Position numbers and translations under genes: made by a program. 64,000 nucleotides of DNA from CAYQVW01 sp964421245 (GTDB lineage Bacteria > Margulisbacteria > WOR-1 > XYC2-FULL-46-14): the NCBI GenBank assembly GCA_964421245.1, contig CAYQVW010000001.1, positions 248,001 to 312,000 on the forward strand. Direction: 5' to 3'. Below are positions 49,630 to 58,752 of this stretch, piece by piece; the stretch's first letter is position 1; every line of letters begins with the position of its first letter. The notes under the pieces are model-generated. The model made no database searches. It saw only the letters and a program-made list of their open reading frames with translations, and was not told the origin of the DNA.

Positions 49630-50286
49630 ATGTTTGATGGTCTATTAGTTTCTTTCCTTCAAGTTTGGGACAAGGTTCTGCCATATCTTCTTAATTTATT
49701 GGTTGCCGCCATTATTCTTGTTTTTGGGGTAATAATCGCAAAAATTATTCAGTTTTTGGTCACCGGATTTTTTAAAGCTTTAAGCCTAGACCAATTATTA
49801 AAAAAATTGAAATTAACAAATTTGATGGAAAAGGCTGAAATAAGACGATCTTCATCGGAGCTGCTGGGGGACTTTTCTTATTGGCTGGCAGTACTTTTAT
49901 TGATTATAACTGTGGCTAATTATCTTGGACTACCAATTGACCCGCTACTTGATCGTATCTTGAATTATGTTGGGGTTGTTTTCCTTGCGGCTTTGGTTCT
50001 TGGGTTAGGGGTTTTTCTTTCGATTTTTATTAGTGGAGTTGTTTATCTAATAGCTTCTAATGTGGGAATCCCAGGTGCTAAGACCATTGCTAAGATAATG
50101 CAATACGCAACTATTGTCTTTGCCTTTTTAGTTGCCCTAGAACAACTCGGTATTGGACCTGTCCTTATTGTTCCATCAATTGGTGTTATAATCGGCGCAG
50201 TTGGTTTGGCTCTTGCTATAGCATTTGGCCTTGGCTGCAAAGATCTTATGGCAGATTTTATTTCTAACTTGATTAGAGAAAAATAA
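49630..50286 (+). CDS. Conserved TM-helix (CmpX/MscS-related) membrane protein
   Basis: 218 aa with AAGGAG before the ATG. Four or five hydrophobic helices. The first repeat VLPYLLNLLVAAIILVFGVIIAKI and the last glycine-rich helix IVPSIGVIIGAVGLALAIAFGLGCKDLMADFI match the conserved TM-helix pattern of small mechanosensitive-channel relatives. There is no MscS beta domain, so channel activity is uncertain. It lies 11 bases after secG in the same direction. Confidence 0.8.
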   Translation: MFDGLLVSFLQVWDKVLPYLLNLLVAAIILVFGVIIAKIIQFLVTGFFKALSLDQLLKKLKLTNLMEKAEIRRSSSELLGDFSYWLAVLLLIITVANYLGLPIDPLLDRILNYVGVVFLAALVLGLGVFLSIFISGVVYLIASNVGIPGAKTIAKIMQYATIVFAFLVALEQLGIGPVLIVPSIGVIIGAVGLALAIAFGLGCKDLMADFISNLIREK

Positions 50287-50334
50287 CCCTCCGAAACCAT
50301 GGAAGGCGAAGGAGGGAAAAAAGGAGGTGAAATT

Positions 50335-50874
50335 ATGAAGAAAATTATATTTTTATTGATTGCGTTATTGGTCTTTGGGATAGCCACTTCTGCTTCTGCC
50401 CTAACAGTATCTCCAAAATTATCATATGTAGGTTGGATGGGAATTGGTGCTGAATTCGCCCCTTTGTACAAGATAAATAAAGATGTACATATCATGGGTG
50501 AAGTTGACTACAGTTTTTGGGCCTGGAGTGGTGGAACAGGATATCTATATGGATCACTTAACGCTGTTTATGAAGCTAAACCATTTAAGACGGGAGAAGG
50601 CAAATCAGCTAGAATACTAAATCCTTATGCTGGTGGAGGTTTGATTTACGGCTTTCCATTAGGGTCTCCTGTGGCTGGTGCTTTTTCCGGAGGAATTGGA
50701 TTTGGTTTTTTTGGTGGAGTAACAGGCAAGATGGATCCATATACCTGGTATGCTCAGCTTAAATATGCAACTGCTCCAATTACCTATAATTGGACTGTTC
50801 TTGGTCTTACAGGCTCTTCATCAAGCAATGCATTAGGCGTTGGAATGGAATTTGGTATCAGAATGCCACTTTAG
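50335..50874 (+). CDS. Small secreted beta-barrel-like envelope protein
   Basis: 179 aa from ATG 50335, chosen because a full AAGGAGGTGA lies 5-14 nt upstream and the protein then begins with a signal peptide (KKIIFLLIALLVFGIATSASA); a longer frame from 50299 would translate the ribosome-binding site. The mature part alternates beta strands with aromatic ends (WMGIGAEFAPLYKINKDVHI, GEVDYSFWAWSGGTGYLYGS, YTWYAQLKYATAPITYNWTV) and closes GVGMEFGIRMPL, as in small outer-membrane barrels. Function unknown. Confidence 0.7.
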   Translation: MKKIIFLLIALLVFGIATSASALTVSPKLSYVGWMGIGAEFAPLYKINKDVHIMGEVDYSFWAWSGGTGYLYGSLNAVYEAKPFKTGEGKSARILNPYAGGGLIYGFPLGSPVAGAFSGGIGFGFFGGVTGKMDPYTWYAQLKYATAPITYNWTVLGLTGSSSSNALGVGMEFGIRMPL

Positions 50875-50885
50875 GAGGTGGATAG

Positions 50886-51320
50886 ATGAAGTATGTTTTA
50901 GCCGCATTATTAGCGGTAGTATTAATTGCATCTGCCTCATCGGCTGATATAAATGCAAAGCTTGGCTTGGCTGGTGGAAGTGCAAGAATTGTGCTTGAAG
51001 GAACCCGGCAGGTCAAAACTGATCTTGTTGGATCGGGGGCGTTGGGTTACGGCTATAATAGTGAGTATAGTTTGCTGTCACTTGAATTAGGGATAGCTAA
51101 ACAACTTGCTGATAATCTCGACATTGGTCTTGCCGCAACCTATTCTAGTTATTCAACAGCAGTATCAAATATCTTAGGGGCCGGAACCATTACCGATAAA
51201 TCTGGAATCGGCGGTATGTTGTTTGTAAAGAAAATGGTCCGCGATGATTTATCTTTAACGCTCGGATACGATACAAGAATGGGATTGGTTGTTGAACTAG
51301 GTAAACTGTTTAGAAAATAG
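50886..51320 (+). CDS. Small secreted beta-barrel-like envelope protein
   Basis: 144 aa with AGGAGGTGG before the ATG. Signal peptide KYVLAALLAVVLIASASSADI, then amphipathic beta strands (GLAGGSARIVLEGTRQVKTD, LGYGYNSEYSLLSLELGIAK, NLDIGLAATYSSYST, LSLTLGYDTRMGLVVELGK) typical of an eight-stranded outer-membrane barrel. It is 11 bases after the similar-looking 179-aa gene; the two may be old duplicates with related roles. A terminator follows at 51341. Confidence 0.7.
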   Translation: MKYVLAALLAVVLIASASSADINAKLGLAGGSARIVLEGTRQVKTDLVGSGALGYGYNSEYSLLSLELGIAKQLADNLDIGLAATYSSYSTAVSNILGAGTITDKSGIGGMLFVKKMVRDDLSLTLGYDTRMGLVVELGKLFRK

Positions 51321-51340
51321 CTTAATTAATTAAACTAAAG

Positions 51341-51374
51341 CCCTCGTGTATTCTATATATACGAGGGTTTTTTT
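51341..51374 (+). terminator. Intrinsic terminator before mraY
   Basis: CCCTCGTGTAT and TATACGAGGG form a hairpin followed by seven Ts (ending at 51374). It closes the gene run ending at 51320. Confidence 0.85.
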
Positions 51375-51375
51375 G

Positions 51376-51384
51376 TGCTAAAAT
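51376..51384 (+). promoter_or_regulatory. Extended -10 promoter of mraY
   Basis: TGCTAAAAT directly after the terminator T-run; the ATG at 51390 is 5 nt further. This rules out the GTG at 51375 as the start. Confidence 0.6.
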
Positions 51385-51389
51385 ATTTT

Positions 51390-52298
51390 ATGTCGTTGGA
51401 AATTGCTGTTATTACATTGTTAGCTTTTGTTCTCACAACCGTTGTTACCTATGTAGTCCTTCTTGTGATGAAAAAAATAAAGGTAACTCAGATTGAGAGG
51501 GAAGAGGGACCAGAAAGCCATAAGAAGAAGAGTGGGACTCCAACTATGGGTGGGATTGGATTTGTTATTGTCATTGCTCTAGTTTCTTTTTTATTCCTAC
51601 CTCAAAAGTTTTTTCCACTTGTGTTACTATTTTTTGGGTTTGCCTTAATCGGTTTAGCTGATGACATGTTGAAAGTTATAAGACAATCAAATCAGGGCTT
51701 GAGTTTTTGGCAGAAAATCATCTTTCAACTACTTGTTGCTGCATTCTTTTCATTAACAATTATTGATAAATCAAATACATATTTTCTCCTCCTTTCACTC
51801 TTTGCTATAATTGGTGGAGCTAATGCAACTAATCTAACTGATGGATTAGATGGACTGCTGGCTGGATCGGCAATAGTAAGCTTTATCTGTTTTGGCTTTA
51901 TTCTTTCTTATCAATTTTTTAATTCATTGTCTCTTTTTTCTTTTATAGTTGCCGCATCACTGTTTGCTTTTCTTTTGTATAATATTTGTCCAAACAAAAA
52001 ATTTAGGCTTTTTATGGGAGATACTGGTTCCCTTGCTATAGGGGCAGCACTATCCGGTCTTGCTATAATAACAAACAACATAGTTCTTCTAATAATTCTT
52101 GCTGCATTGTTTATTATTGAAGCACTTTCAGTTATTATTCAGGTCTTATGTTTTAAAGCTTTCAAAAAAAGAGTATTCAAAATGGCCCCCCTGCATCATC
52201 ATTTTGAATTATTAGGATGGTCCGAGGAGAGAGTCGTTCTCTTCTTTTGGGAGCTCAATTTAGTTTTTTGCCTATTTGGTGTCCTTTATGTCTTATAA
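51390..52298 (+). CDS. mraY: Phospho-N-acetylmuramoyl-pentapeptide transferase
   Basis: 302 aa from ATG 51390 (a frame from GTG 51375 overlaps the -10 box). Makes lipid I on the inner membrane. About ten helices with the family motifs KKKSGTPTMGGIGFV near residue 46, the Asp pair in FALIGLADDMLKV near 93, GANATNLTDGLDGLLAG near 146, LFMGDTGSLAIGAALSGLAI near 208, and the His cluster MAPLHHHFELLGWSEERVV near 267. It opens the mraY-murD-ftsW-murG-murC-murB cluster; the end overlaps murD by 11 bases. Confidence 0.97.
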   Translation: MSLEIAVITLLAFVLTTVVTYVVLLVMKKIKVTQIEREEGPESHKKKSGTPTMGGIGFVIVIALVSFLFLPQKFFPLVLLFFGFALIGLADDMLKVIRQSNQGLSFWQKIIFQLLVAAFFSLTIIDKSNTYFLLLSLFAIIGGANATNLTDGLDGLLAGSAIVSFICFGFILSYQFFNSLSLFSFIVAASLFAFLLYNICPNKKFRLFMGDTGSLAIGAALSGLAIITNNIVLLIILAALFIIEALSVIIQVLCFKAFKKRVFKMAPLHHHFELLGWSEERVVLFFWELNLVFCLFGVLYVL

Positions 52299-53586
52299 GA
52301 ATAAAAATATTGCGATTTTAGGACTTGGTATGTCAGGAGAGGCGGTTGCCCGAAAACTGCTTGCGCTTGGTGCTAGGGTTACTATCTCTGAAAAACGATT
52401 AAGAGAAAAATGTGATCCTAAAGTAGTTGAAGAGTTATCAGATCTGGGAGTTATTTTTGAATTTGGGGAACATTCCCCTTCTTCCGTTTCAAACAAACAG
52501 TTTATAGTGGTGAGTCCTGGAATACATCTTGATATTCCTGCAATTAAGCTTGCAAAAAATCACGGAACTCCCGTGATCTCTGAGCTTGAATTTGCTTTTC
52601 GCTTTTTGCATAAGCCAATTATTGCCGTTACCGGAACAAATGGAAAAACCACTACGGCAACTCTAATTCACGAAATGTTAGTCCAGGGGGGGAAAAAGTC
52701 AGCCCTGGCTGGAAATATTGGAACTCCATTGATTACTGTGGATGATCATTTTCTGGATTTTGTTGTGGCTGAAGTTAGTAGCTATCAGCTTGAAGCAATT
52801 TCATCTTTTCGACCATGGATTAGTCTTTTACTCAATATTACTCCAGACCATATGGCTCGACACAAAAGTATGGATGAGTACGCCAAATCAAAGGCACGCA
52901 TTTTTATGAATCAAGGAAAAACTGATTATTTAATTTATAATGAACGTGATGAAATAGTTAGAAAAATTATTGATCCATCCCTGGCACGCAAAACAGCTTT
53001 TAATCATAAAACTCTCTTTTTTGATCCAAAAAAGATAATGTTGAAGGGTGATCACAACATAGAAAATATTATGGCTGCTTCGCTTGCCGCAGAATTATGC
53101 GGTGTTTCTAGAGAGTCAATTAAAAAAACTCTTTCTGAGTTTAGGGGGGTCCCTCATCGGATTGAGTATATAAAATCGGTCGATGGTATCGATTATTACA
53201 ATGATTCAAAGGCAACTAATCCCGATTCTACTATCAAGGCATTAGATGCCTTATCCATTGATGACCAAAGAAAAAACATCATATTAATCTTAGGTGGTGT
53301 TGATAAGGGAGTTTCTTTATCAGGATTAATTCCCAAAATAATAAATACAACAAAAACTGTGATTCTAATTGGTGAAGCGGCAATGAAATTCAATAACGAA
53401 TTAATTCAATCTGGTTTCAGCAATATTAAATTTGCCGAGTCCCTTGATGAAGCGGTTAAAACATCAAAAGATCTATCTACTAAGGGAGATCAAGTTTTGC
53501 TTTCCCCGGCCTGTGCTAGTTTTGATATGTTTTCAAACTTTGAAGATAGAGGACGAGTTTTTAGAGAAGCGGTGTTAGCTTTATGA
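52288..53586 (+). CDS. murD: UDP-N-acetylmuramoyl-L-alanine-D-glutamate ligase
   Basis: 432 aa from ATG 52288 (MSYKNKNIAILGLGMSG). Adds D-Glu to UDP-MurNAc-L-Ala with ATP. The N-terminal Rossmann domain is followed by the P-loop IAVTGTNGKTTTATLIHE near residue 108, the Mur-ligase SSYQLEAISSF near 160, NITPDHMARHKSMDEYAKSK near 180, and the C-terminal domain with VPHRIEYIKSVDGIDYYNDSKATNPDSTIKAL near 285-320 and LLSPACASFDMFSNFEDRG. An ATGA overlap joins it to ftsW. Confidence 0.97.
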   Translation: MSYKNKNIAILGLGMSGEAVARKLLALGARVTISEKRLREKCDPKVVEELSDLGVIFEFGEHSPSSVSNKQFIVVSPGIHLDIPAIKLAKNHGTPVISELEFAFRFLHKPIIAVTGTNGKTTTATLIHEMLVQGGKKSALAGNIGTPLITVDDHFLDFVVAEVSSYQLEAISSFRPWISLLLNITPDHMARHKSMDEYAKSKARIFMNQGKTDYLIYNERDEIVRKIIDPSLARKTAFNHKTLFFDPKKIMLKGDHNIENIMAASLAAELCGVSRESIKKTLSEFRGVPHRIEYIKSVDGIDYYNDSKATNPDSTIKALDALSIDDQRKNIILILGGVDKGVSLSGLIPKIINTTKTVILIGEAAMKFNNELIQSGFSNIKFAESLDEAVKTSKDLSTKGDQVLLSPACASFDMFSNFEDRGRVFREAVLAL

Positions 53587-54668
53587 AGAAAAAGCGCCCA
53601 GATTATATTTTTATATTTTTGCTTGCGATATTGAGTATTCTTGGCATTATCATGGTTTTTTCTTCTTCTTGTGCAATGGCTCTTAAGAATACCGGGGATA
53701 GCTTTTTTTACGTAAAAAGGCATATTTTTTATGTAGCAATTGGAACTTTTGCTTTCTATTTTGCTTATAATTTAAACTTAACAAAGTTAAGAAAAAGATC
53801 ATTTTTGTTGCTTGCGATTGCTTTTATCTTATCTTTACTAGTTTTTGTCCCAGGAATTGGTAAGTCTATGGGAGGGGCTACTCGCTGGATAGATTTTTTT
53901 TGGTTTTCTTTTCAGCCTTCCGAAATATTAAAAATAGCAATCATTATCTTTTTTGCGCATCTTTTGTCTTTTGCAAAAGATCGGCTTCCAAACTTTTTTA
54001 TGGGATTGCTTCCCATCTTTTTATTAGGTGTTTTTCTTGTTGCTCCTGTTTTGGCTCAGCCTGATTTGGGAACTACTTTAACTATTCTTGCAACTTTGTT
54101 TCTAATGTTTTTTATTGCCGGTGCAAATATTATTCATCTTTTGTTTTTCTTGCTTTCGGGAGCAGGGCTTACAATAGCATTGTCGATAACTTCTCCCTAT
54201 AGAATGAGGAGATTGATCTCGTTTTTGGATCCCTGGGCAGATCCTCAAGGATCTGGGTATCAGATTATTCAATCTCTAATTGCGGTTTCTTCGGGTAATA
54301 TTTTGGGACTTGGACTTGGGAACTCAAAACAAAAATTTCTTTATTTACCTCAGCAATATGCTGATTTTATTTTTGCCATTATGTGTGAGGAGCTTGGATT
54401 GATTGGGGCTTCTGTTTTTATTGCCTTAATGATCTTTTTTCTCATTCGAGGTTTGATTATTGCCAACAGAACATCGGACTTTTTTCTTTCTTTGCTAGCC
54501 TCTGGAATAATGCTTTTATTTGCCGTTCAGTCTTTTTTAAATATTGCTGTGGTTTTAGGGTTGGTTCCAACAACTGGATTACCCTTGCCATTTATTAGTT
54601 ATGGTGGGACGTCGATTGTAATCAGTCTTTTTGCAGCTGGTATTGTTGCAAACATATCAAAAAAATGA
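53583..54668 (+). CDS. ftsW: Cell-division SEDS glycosyltransferase FtsW
   Basis: 361 aa, ten helices. Septal peptidoglycan polymerase partner of PBP3. SEDS motifs: GGATRWIDFFWFSFQPSEILKIA near residue 99, LAQPDLGTTLTILATLFLMFFIAG near 158, FLYLPQQYADFIFAIMCEELGLIG near 258 and TGLPLPFISYGGTSIVISLFAAGI near 330. The YADFIFA text and the place between murD and murG identify FtsW rather than RodA. Confidence 0.95.
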   Translation: MKKKRPDYIFIFLLAILSILGIIMVFSSSCAMALKNTGDSFFYVKRHIFYVAIGTFAFYFAYNLNLTKLRKRSFLLLAIAFILSLLVFVPGIGKSMGGATRWIDFFWFSFQPSEILKIAIIIFFAHLLSFAKDRLPNFFMGLLPIFLLGVFLVAPVLAQPDLGTTLTILATLFLMFFIAGANIIHLLFFLLSGAGLTIALSITSPYRMRRLISFLDPWADPQGSGYQIIQSLIAVSSGNILGLGLGNSKQKFLYLPQQYADFIFAIMCEELGLIGASVFIALMIFFLIRGLIIANRTSDFFLSLLASGIMLLFAVQSFLNIAVVLGLVPTTGLPLPFISYGGTSIVISLFAAGIVANISKK

Positions 54669-55681
54669 AAGTAATAATTGTGGCAGGGGGTACGGGGGGG
54701 CATATCTATCCAGGTATTGCCATTGCACAAAAGCTGAAAGAAAAAGCTGAAGTTCTCTTTATCGGAAGCTTGGAGGGACTTGAAAAAGATTTGATAAAGT
54801 TTCCTATAAAGCTGATTCACGCTAGGGGTTTATTGCGTAAAATTTCATGGAAAGCTATTTCTGCACCACTTATGGCTGTTTGGGGTATTATCGATTCATT
54901 AAGGTATTTAAGAGAGTTTAGACCGGACTGGATTATATCCATGGGTGGATATGTTTCATTTCCGGTTATAATTGCTGCAAAGATGCTTAAAATTCCGGTT
55001 CTATTGCACGAACAAAATGTTCTTCCCGGAGCGACCAATCGATTTCTGTCAAAGTTTGCCGATGTTGTAACCCTCTCTTTTTCTGAGTCAAAGAAATATA
55101 TTAAGGGGGTCGTTACTGGAAATCCGGTCAGAGAAAGTATCCTAAAACTTAAAAAGATTAATGGAAAACAATTTACAGTATTAATTATAGGTGGCAGCCA
55201 AGGTGCACGAAGTATAAATGTTTCCGTAGGCGATCAGATTGATAATTTTATGAAATTGAATATCAAAATAATACATATTACAGGGACAAGAGATTATGAT
55301 ATCCTAAAAAAACACAATTACCCCTTTTATCATATGCTATCTTATATGTATAATATAGAAGAGGGATATAAAGAGGCAGATATAGTTGTAAGCAGGGCAG
55401 GAGCCACGGCAATTTCGGAGATTTTGGCTTGTGGACTTCCATCAATTTTGATTCCCTTTCCATATGCCGCAGAGAACCATCAAGAGCTAAATGCAAAAGT
55501 TGTTGAAAAATATGGAGCTGCCATTAAATTGTCCGATCAGGATCTTGGTAAACTGTCAAAAGTAATTGGGTCACTGATAACTGATCAGAACAAATTAATT
55601 AAGATGAGGGAATCTGCAAAAAAACTATCTCGGAACAATGCTTCCGAAAGTATAATAGGTTTACTAAATGCGAAAAGTTAA
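54665..55681 (+). CDS. murG: Lipid II synthase MurG
   Basis: 338 aa. Transfers GlcNAc from UDP-GlcNAc to lipid I. GT-B fold with the N-terminal GGTGGHIYPGIAIAQKL near residue 8, GGYVSFPVIIAAKML near 95, HEQNVLPGATNRFLSKFAD near 117, the second domain start LIIGGSQGARSINVSV near 172, and SRAGATAISEILACGLPSILIPFPYAAENHQELNA near 243. The 3' end overlaps murC by 14 bases. Confidence 0.97.
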   Translation: MKVIIVAGGTGGHIYPGIAIAQKLKEKAEVLFIGSLEGLEKDLIKFPIKLIHARGLLRKISWKAISAPLMAVWGIIDSLRYLREFRPDWIISMGGYVSFPVIIAAKMLKIPVLLHEQNVLPGATNRFLSKFADVVTLSFSESKKYIKGVVTGNPVRESILKLKKINGKQFTVLIIGGSQGARSINVSVGDQIDNFMKLNIKIIHITGTRDYDILKKHNYPFYHMLSYMYNIEEGYKEADIVVSRAGATAISEILACGLPSILIPFPYAAENHQELNAKVVEKYGAAIKLSDQDLGKLSKVIGSLITDQNKLIKMRESAKKLSRNNASESIIGLLNAKS

Positions 55682-57077
55682 TTTAGATAGAATAAAAAAC
55701 ATACATTTGATTGGTATTGGAGGGTGTGGAGTATCGGCAATAGGTAAAATATTGCATGAGATGGGATACCAAGTAACCGGTTCGGATCAAAAAGAAAACA
55801 GTAATACTATTCGCCTAAGGGATCTTGGCATACAAGTTTTTTTAAAACATAAAGAATCTAACTTAAGAAGTGCAGATCTTGTTGTCATTTCCTCCGCAAT
55901 CCCTCAAGACAATCCAGAGATTAAGAGTGCTAAGGCATCTGGCATTCCAATAATAAGACGAGCAGAGATGCTAGCTTTTATTCTAAAAAAACATAAAATT
56001 GCTATTGGGGTCGCCGGTACACATGGTAAAACCACAACCACTTCGATGATTTCAAAGATTTTTCTTGAAAATAAGATGGACCCAACTTTTCTGATTGGTG
56101 GAGAGACCGATTATGTTGATGGAAACGCTAGATTGGGAAACATGGAATATGCGGTAGCTGAGGCTGACGAAAGTGATGGATCGTTTTTGGACCTTGACCC
56201 TCAAATTGGAATTATTACAAATATTGAAGCTGATCACATGGAGTATTTTCGTAGTCAACAAAACCTTTTCAATCATTTTAGAGATTTTGCAAAAAAGATA
56301 AAAGATAAAAATGGATTTCTTATTATCTCCGATCATCCAAATTGTAAAAAGGTAATTAATGATATTGATGTTAAAAAAATAAGTTATGGTTTTTCTAATA
56401 AAGAAGATTATTGGGCTTGTGATATAAAACATATAGATGGTGGATCAAGATTTAAGGTGTATCACAGGGGCCAGGAACTTGGTGATGTTATGTTATCTGT
56501 CCCTGGCATACAGAATATATCCAATGCCATGGCAGGAATTGTTCTGGGCCTAGAACTTGGGCTATCCTTCGCCTCAATTGCTTCTGTTTTACAGACTTAT
56601 CTATCGGTCCGGCGGCGTTTCCAAATTATTGGAGAAATTGACAAGATTCTAATTGTGGATGACTATGCCCATCATCCAACAGAGATAGATGTAACATTAA
56701 ATGCCGCAAGAGTTTGTTATCGTAATTCTAAAAAGAGGGTTATTGCCATTTTTCAACCACATCGTTATAGTCGGACTTATTGGCTATCTTCTGAATTTGC
56801 TGCTTCTTTTAATGAAGCGGATCTTGTAATAATAACTGATGTCTATTCTGCTGGAGAAAAACCTATTCCAAATGTTTCTGGTAAGTTAATATCAGACAAG
56901 ATTAAAGACAGAAGCAAGGTTCTTTATGTGCCCAAAAAAGAAAAAATATCAGAGCTTTTACTTCCGCAGTTAAAACAAAATGATATTGTTTTGACCCTTG
57001 GAGCTGGTGATATTTATACAGTCGGAAAAGAATTATTGGCTCGTCTTAGGATGAAAAATGAAGAAGCATCAAAATGA
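55668..57077 (+). CDS. murC: UDP-N-acetylmuramate-L-alanine ligase
   Basis: 469 aa. Adds L-Ala to UDP-MurNAc. N-terminal IHLIGIGGCGVSAIGKILHEMGY, the P-loop GVAGTHGKTTTTSMISKI near residue 110, AEADESDGSFLDLDP near 162, ITNIEADHMEYFRSQQNL near 182, and the C-terminal VRRRFQIIGE, VDDYAHHPTEIDVTL near 325 and FQPHRYSRTYWL near 362 are all family hallmarks. Overlaps murG by 14 and murB by 20 bases. Confidence 0.97.
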   Translation: MRKVNLDRIKNIHLIGIGGCGVSAIGKILHEMGYQVTGSDQKENSNTIRLRDLGIQVFLKHKESNLRSADLVVISSAIPQDNPEIKSAKASGIPIIRRAEMLAFILKKHKIAIGVAGTHGKTTTTSMISKIFLENKMDPTFLIGGETDYVDGNARLGNMEYAVAEADESDGSFLDLDPQIGIITNIEADHMEYFRSQQNLFNHFRDFAKKIKDKNGFLIISDHPNCKKVINDIDVKKISYGFSNKEDYWACDIKHIDGGSRFKVYHRGQELGDVMLSVPGIQNISNAMAGIVLGLELGLSFASIASVLQTYLSVRRRFQIIGEIDKILIVDDYAHHPTEIDVTLNAARVCYRNSKKRVIAIFQPHRYSRTYWLSSEFAASFNEADLVIITDVYSAGEKPIPNVSGKLISDKIKDRSKVLYVPKKEKISELLLPQLKQNDIVLTLGAGDIYTVGKELLARLRMKNEEASK

Positions 57078-57906
57078 GCCTCTAAAAAAACATAGCACGT
57101 TCAAAATCGGAGGTCGAGCAAAATCTTTTCTTATTCCAGAATCAACTGAAGAGCTTAAAGAGACAATAAGAAAGAACAAAAAGCATATTGTTCTTGGAAT
57201 GGGGTCCAATATTCTTTTTCCAGATAATTTACTAACCACTCCCGTAATTAGCACCTCAAGGATTGACCATTGTATCATTGATAAAACAAAGGTTATTGTC
57301 GGATCAGGGTTTCCATTGGGAAAACTAGTAAAAATTACAGCAAATAAGGGATTGTCTGGTCTTGAATTTTTAGCCGGCATTCCAGGCAGTGTTGGCGGAG
57401 CAGTCATTGGAAATGCTGGAGCGTGGAGAAATTCAATAGATAAACATGTTGAGTTTGTGAAAGTTTTCACAAATAGTGGGCAAAGCAAGACACTAAATTC
57501 AAAAAAGATAAAGTTCTCCTATCGCAAGAGTGGTATTTCCGGAGTGATTTATGAGGTTGGCCTCAAATTAAAAAAGAAGAGAAAATCATCAATAAAAAAA
57601 TCAATAACAAAGTATTTGAAGCTTCGATCAAATAAGCATCCGAATGAACCATCAGCGGGATCAATATTTATTAATCCAATTGTTTCAGGAAAAAATAAAT
57701 ATACTGCTGGAGAGCTAATTGAAATGGCTGGATTAAAGGGCCTCACAATAGGGGGGGCAAAGATATCCAAAAAACATGCTAATTTTATTATAAACAACGG
57801 AAAAGCATCTGCTAATGATGTGAAGAAATTAGTAAAAACAGTACAAAATAAAGTAAAGAAACAATATAAAATTGCACTTAAGCCGGAAATAAAAATAATT
57901 GAATAA
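57058..57906 (+). CDS. murB: UDP-N-acetylenolpyruvoylglucosamine reductase
   Basis: 282 aa, compact type II form. FAD/NADPH enzyme reducing the enolpyruvyl group to form UDP-MurNAc. Motifs: NEPLKKHSTFKIGGRAKSFL at the start, VLGMGSNILFPDN near residue 46, SGLEFLAGIPGSVGGAVIGNAGAW near 100, the acid/base loop with FSYRKSGIS near 148, PSAGSIFINP near 200 and AGLKGLTIGGAKISKKHANFIIN near 225. It ends the murein cluster; no ddl, ftsQ, ftsA or ftsZ follows. Confidence 0.96.
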   Translation: MKKHQNEPLKKHSTFKIGGRAKSFLIPESTEELKETIRKNKKHIVLGMGSNILFPDNLLTTPVISTSRIDHCIIDKTKVIVGSGFPLGKLVKITANKGLSGLEFLAGIPGSVGGAVIGNAGAWRNSIDKHVEFVKVFTNSGQSKTLNSKKIKFSYRKSGISGVIYEVGLKLKKKRKSSIKKSITKYLKLRSNKHPNEPSAGSIFINPIVSGKNKYTAGELIEMAGLKGLTIGGAKISKKHANFIINNGKASANDVKKLVKTVQNKVKKQYKIALKPEIKIIE

Positions 57907-57939
57907 AAAATCAAAGGATGATATTATAAAACAGGCTTT

Positions 57940-58752
57940 ATGAAGATTAAAGAAATAGAAGTAAAAGCAAAATCCATCCGACACCAAATAGTAAAAATGA
58001 TCTGTGATGCCGCCTCTGGCCATCCCGGTGGATCCTTATCCGCAACAGATATACTTTCGACGCTGTATTTTTACAAAATGAACTATAAACCAGAACAACC
58101 AGAATGGCCAGAACGTGATCGATTTGTTCTCTCAAAGGGACATGCTGCTCCGGCTCTATATTCGACTTTAGCAGAAGCTGGTTATTTCCCAAAATCGTTC
58201 TTAAAAAATCTTCGCCAAGTCGGGAGTTCCCTTCAGGGTCATCCTGATATGCTTTCTCTTCCTGGGATTGAGATGTCAACCGGGTCATTGGGGCAGGGGC
58301 TTTCAGCAGCCGTTGGAATTGCCTTGGCAGCCCGAGTTGATAAATTGAAATATCGGGTTTATTGTTTAATTGGAGATGGAGAATCACAAGAAGGACAGAT
58401 TTGGGAAGCGGCTATGTCTGCTGGGCATTTTAAGGCCAATAATCTATGTGTAATTATGGATCACAATAAGTTACAAATTGATGGTCACATCAAAGACATT
58501 AAATCTATTCTTCCTATTAAAGATAAGTGGAAAGCATTTGGATTTAATGTAATTGATAGGGTAGATGGTCATAATATTCGTGATTTAATCAATGCCTTTG
58601 AAAAGGCCGAAAAGGTTTCCGGAAAACCGACTATTATAATTGCCGATACTGTAAAAGGAAAAGGCGTTTCGTTCATGGAACACAATAATAAGTTCCATGG
58701 ATCGGCTCCCGCAGGAGAGCAGATTGCTTGTGCCCTAAAGGAGCTTGAATGA
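57940..58752 (+). CDS. Transketolase, N-terminal (TPP-binding) subunit
   Basis: 270 aa, one half of a split transketolase. It carries the thiamine-diphosphate site: HPGGSLSATDILSTLYFYKM near residue 28, FVLSKGHAAPALYSTLAEAGY near 63, STGSLGQGLSAAVGIALAAR near 110, and the GDG...N motif IGDGESQEGQIWEAAMSAG near 145 with IMDHNKLQIDGH. Moves two-carbon ketol units in the pentose phosphate pathway together with the next gene. A -10-like TATTAT (57922-57927) lies 12 nt before the ATG. Confidence 0.95.
   Translation: MKIKEIEVKAKSIRHQIVKMICDAASGHPGGSLSATDILSTLYFYKMNYKPEQPEWPERDRFVLSKGHAAPALYSTLAEAGYFPKSFLKNLRQVGSSLQGHPDMLSLPGIEMSTGSLGQGLSAAVGIALAARVDKLKYRVYCLIGDGESQEGQIWEAAMSAGHFKANNLCVIMDHNKLQIDGHIKDIKSILPIKDKWKAFGFNVIDRVDGHNIRDLINAFEKAEKVSGKPTIIIADTVKGKGVSFMEHNNKFHGSAPAGEQIACALKELE

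Noticed and set aside
50299..50334. Earlier start for the 179-aa envelope protein
   Set aside because: These codons are the ribosome-binding site region; starting at 50335 gives a proper signal peptide.
51375..51389. GTG start for mraY
   Set aside because: The GTG is part of the extended -10 box and cannot be in the transcript; the ATG at 51390 fits.
52276..52287. TTG start for murD
   Set aside because: The ATG at 52288 gives the usual MurD N-terminus; the four extra codons lie inside mraY.
57058..57906. Possible repeat insertion in murB (Lys/Ser-rich KKKRKSSIKKSITK)
   Set aside because: The stretch is simply lysine-rich coding sequence without flanking repeats.
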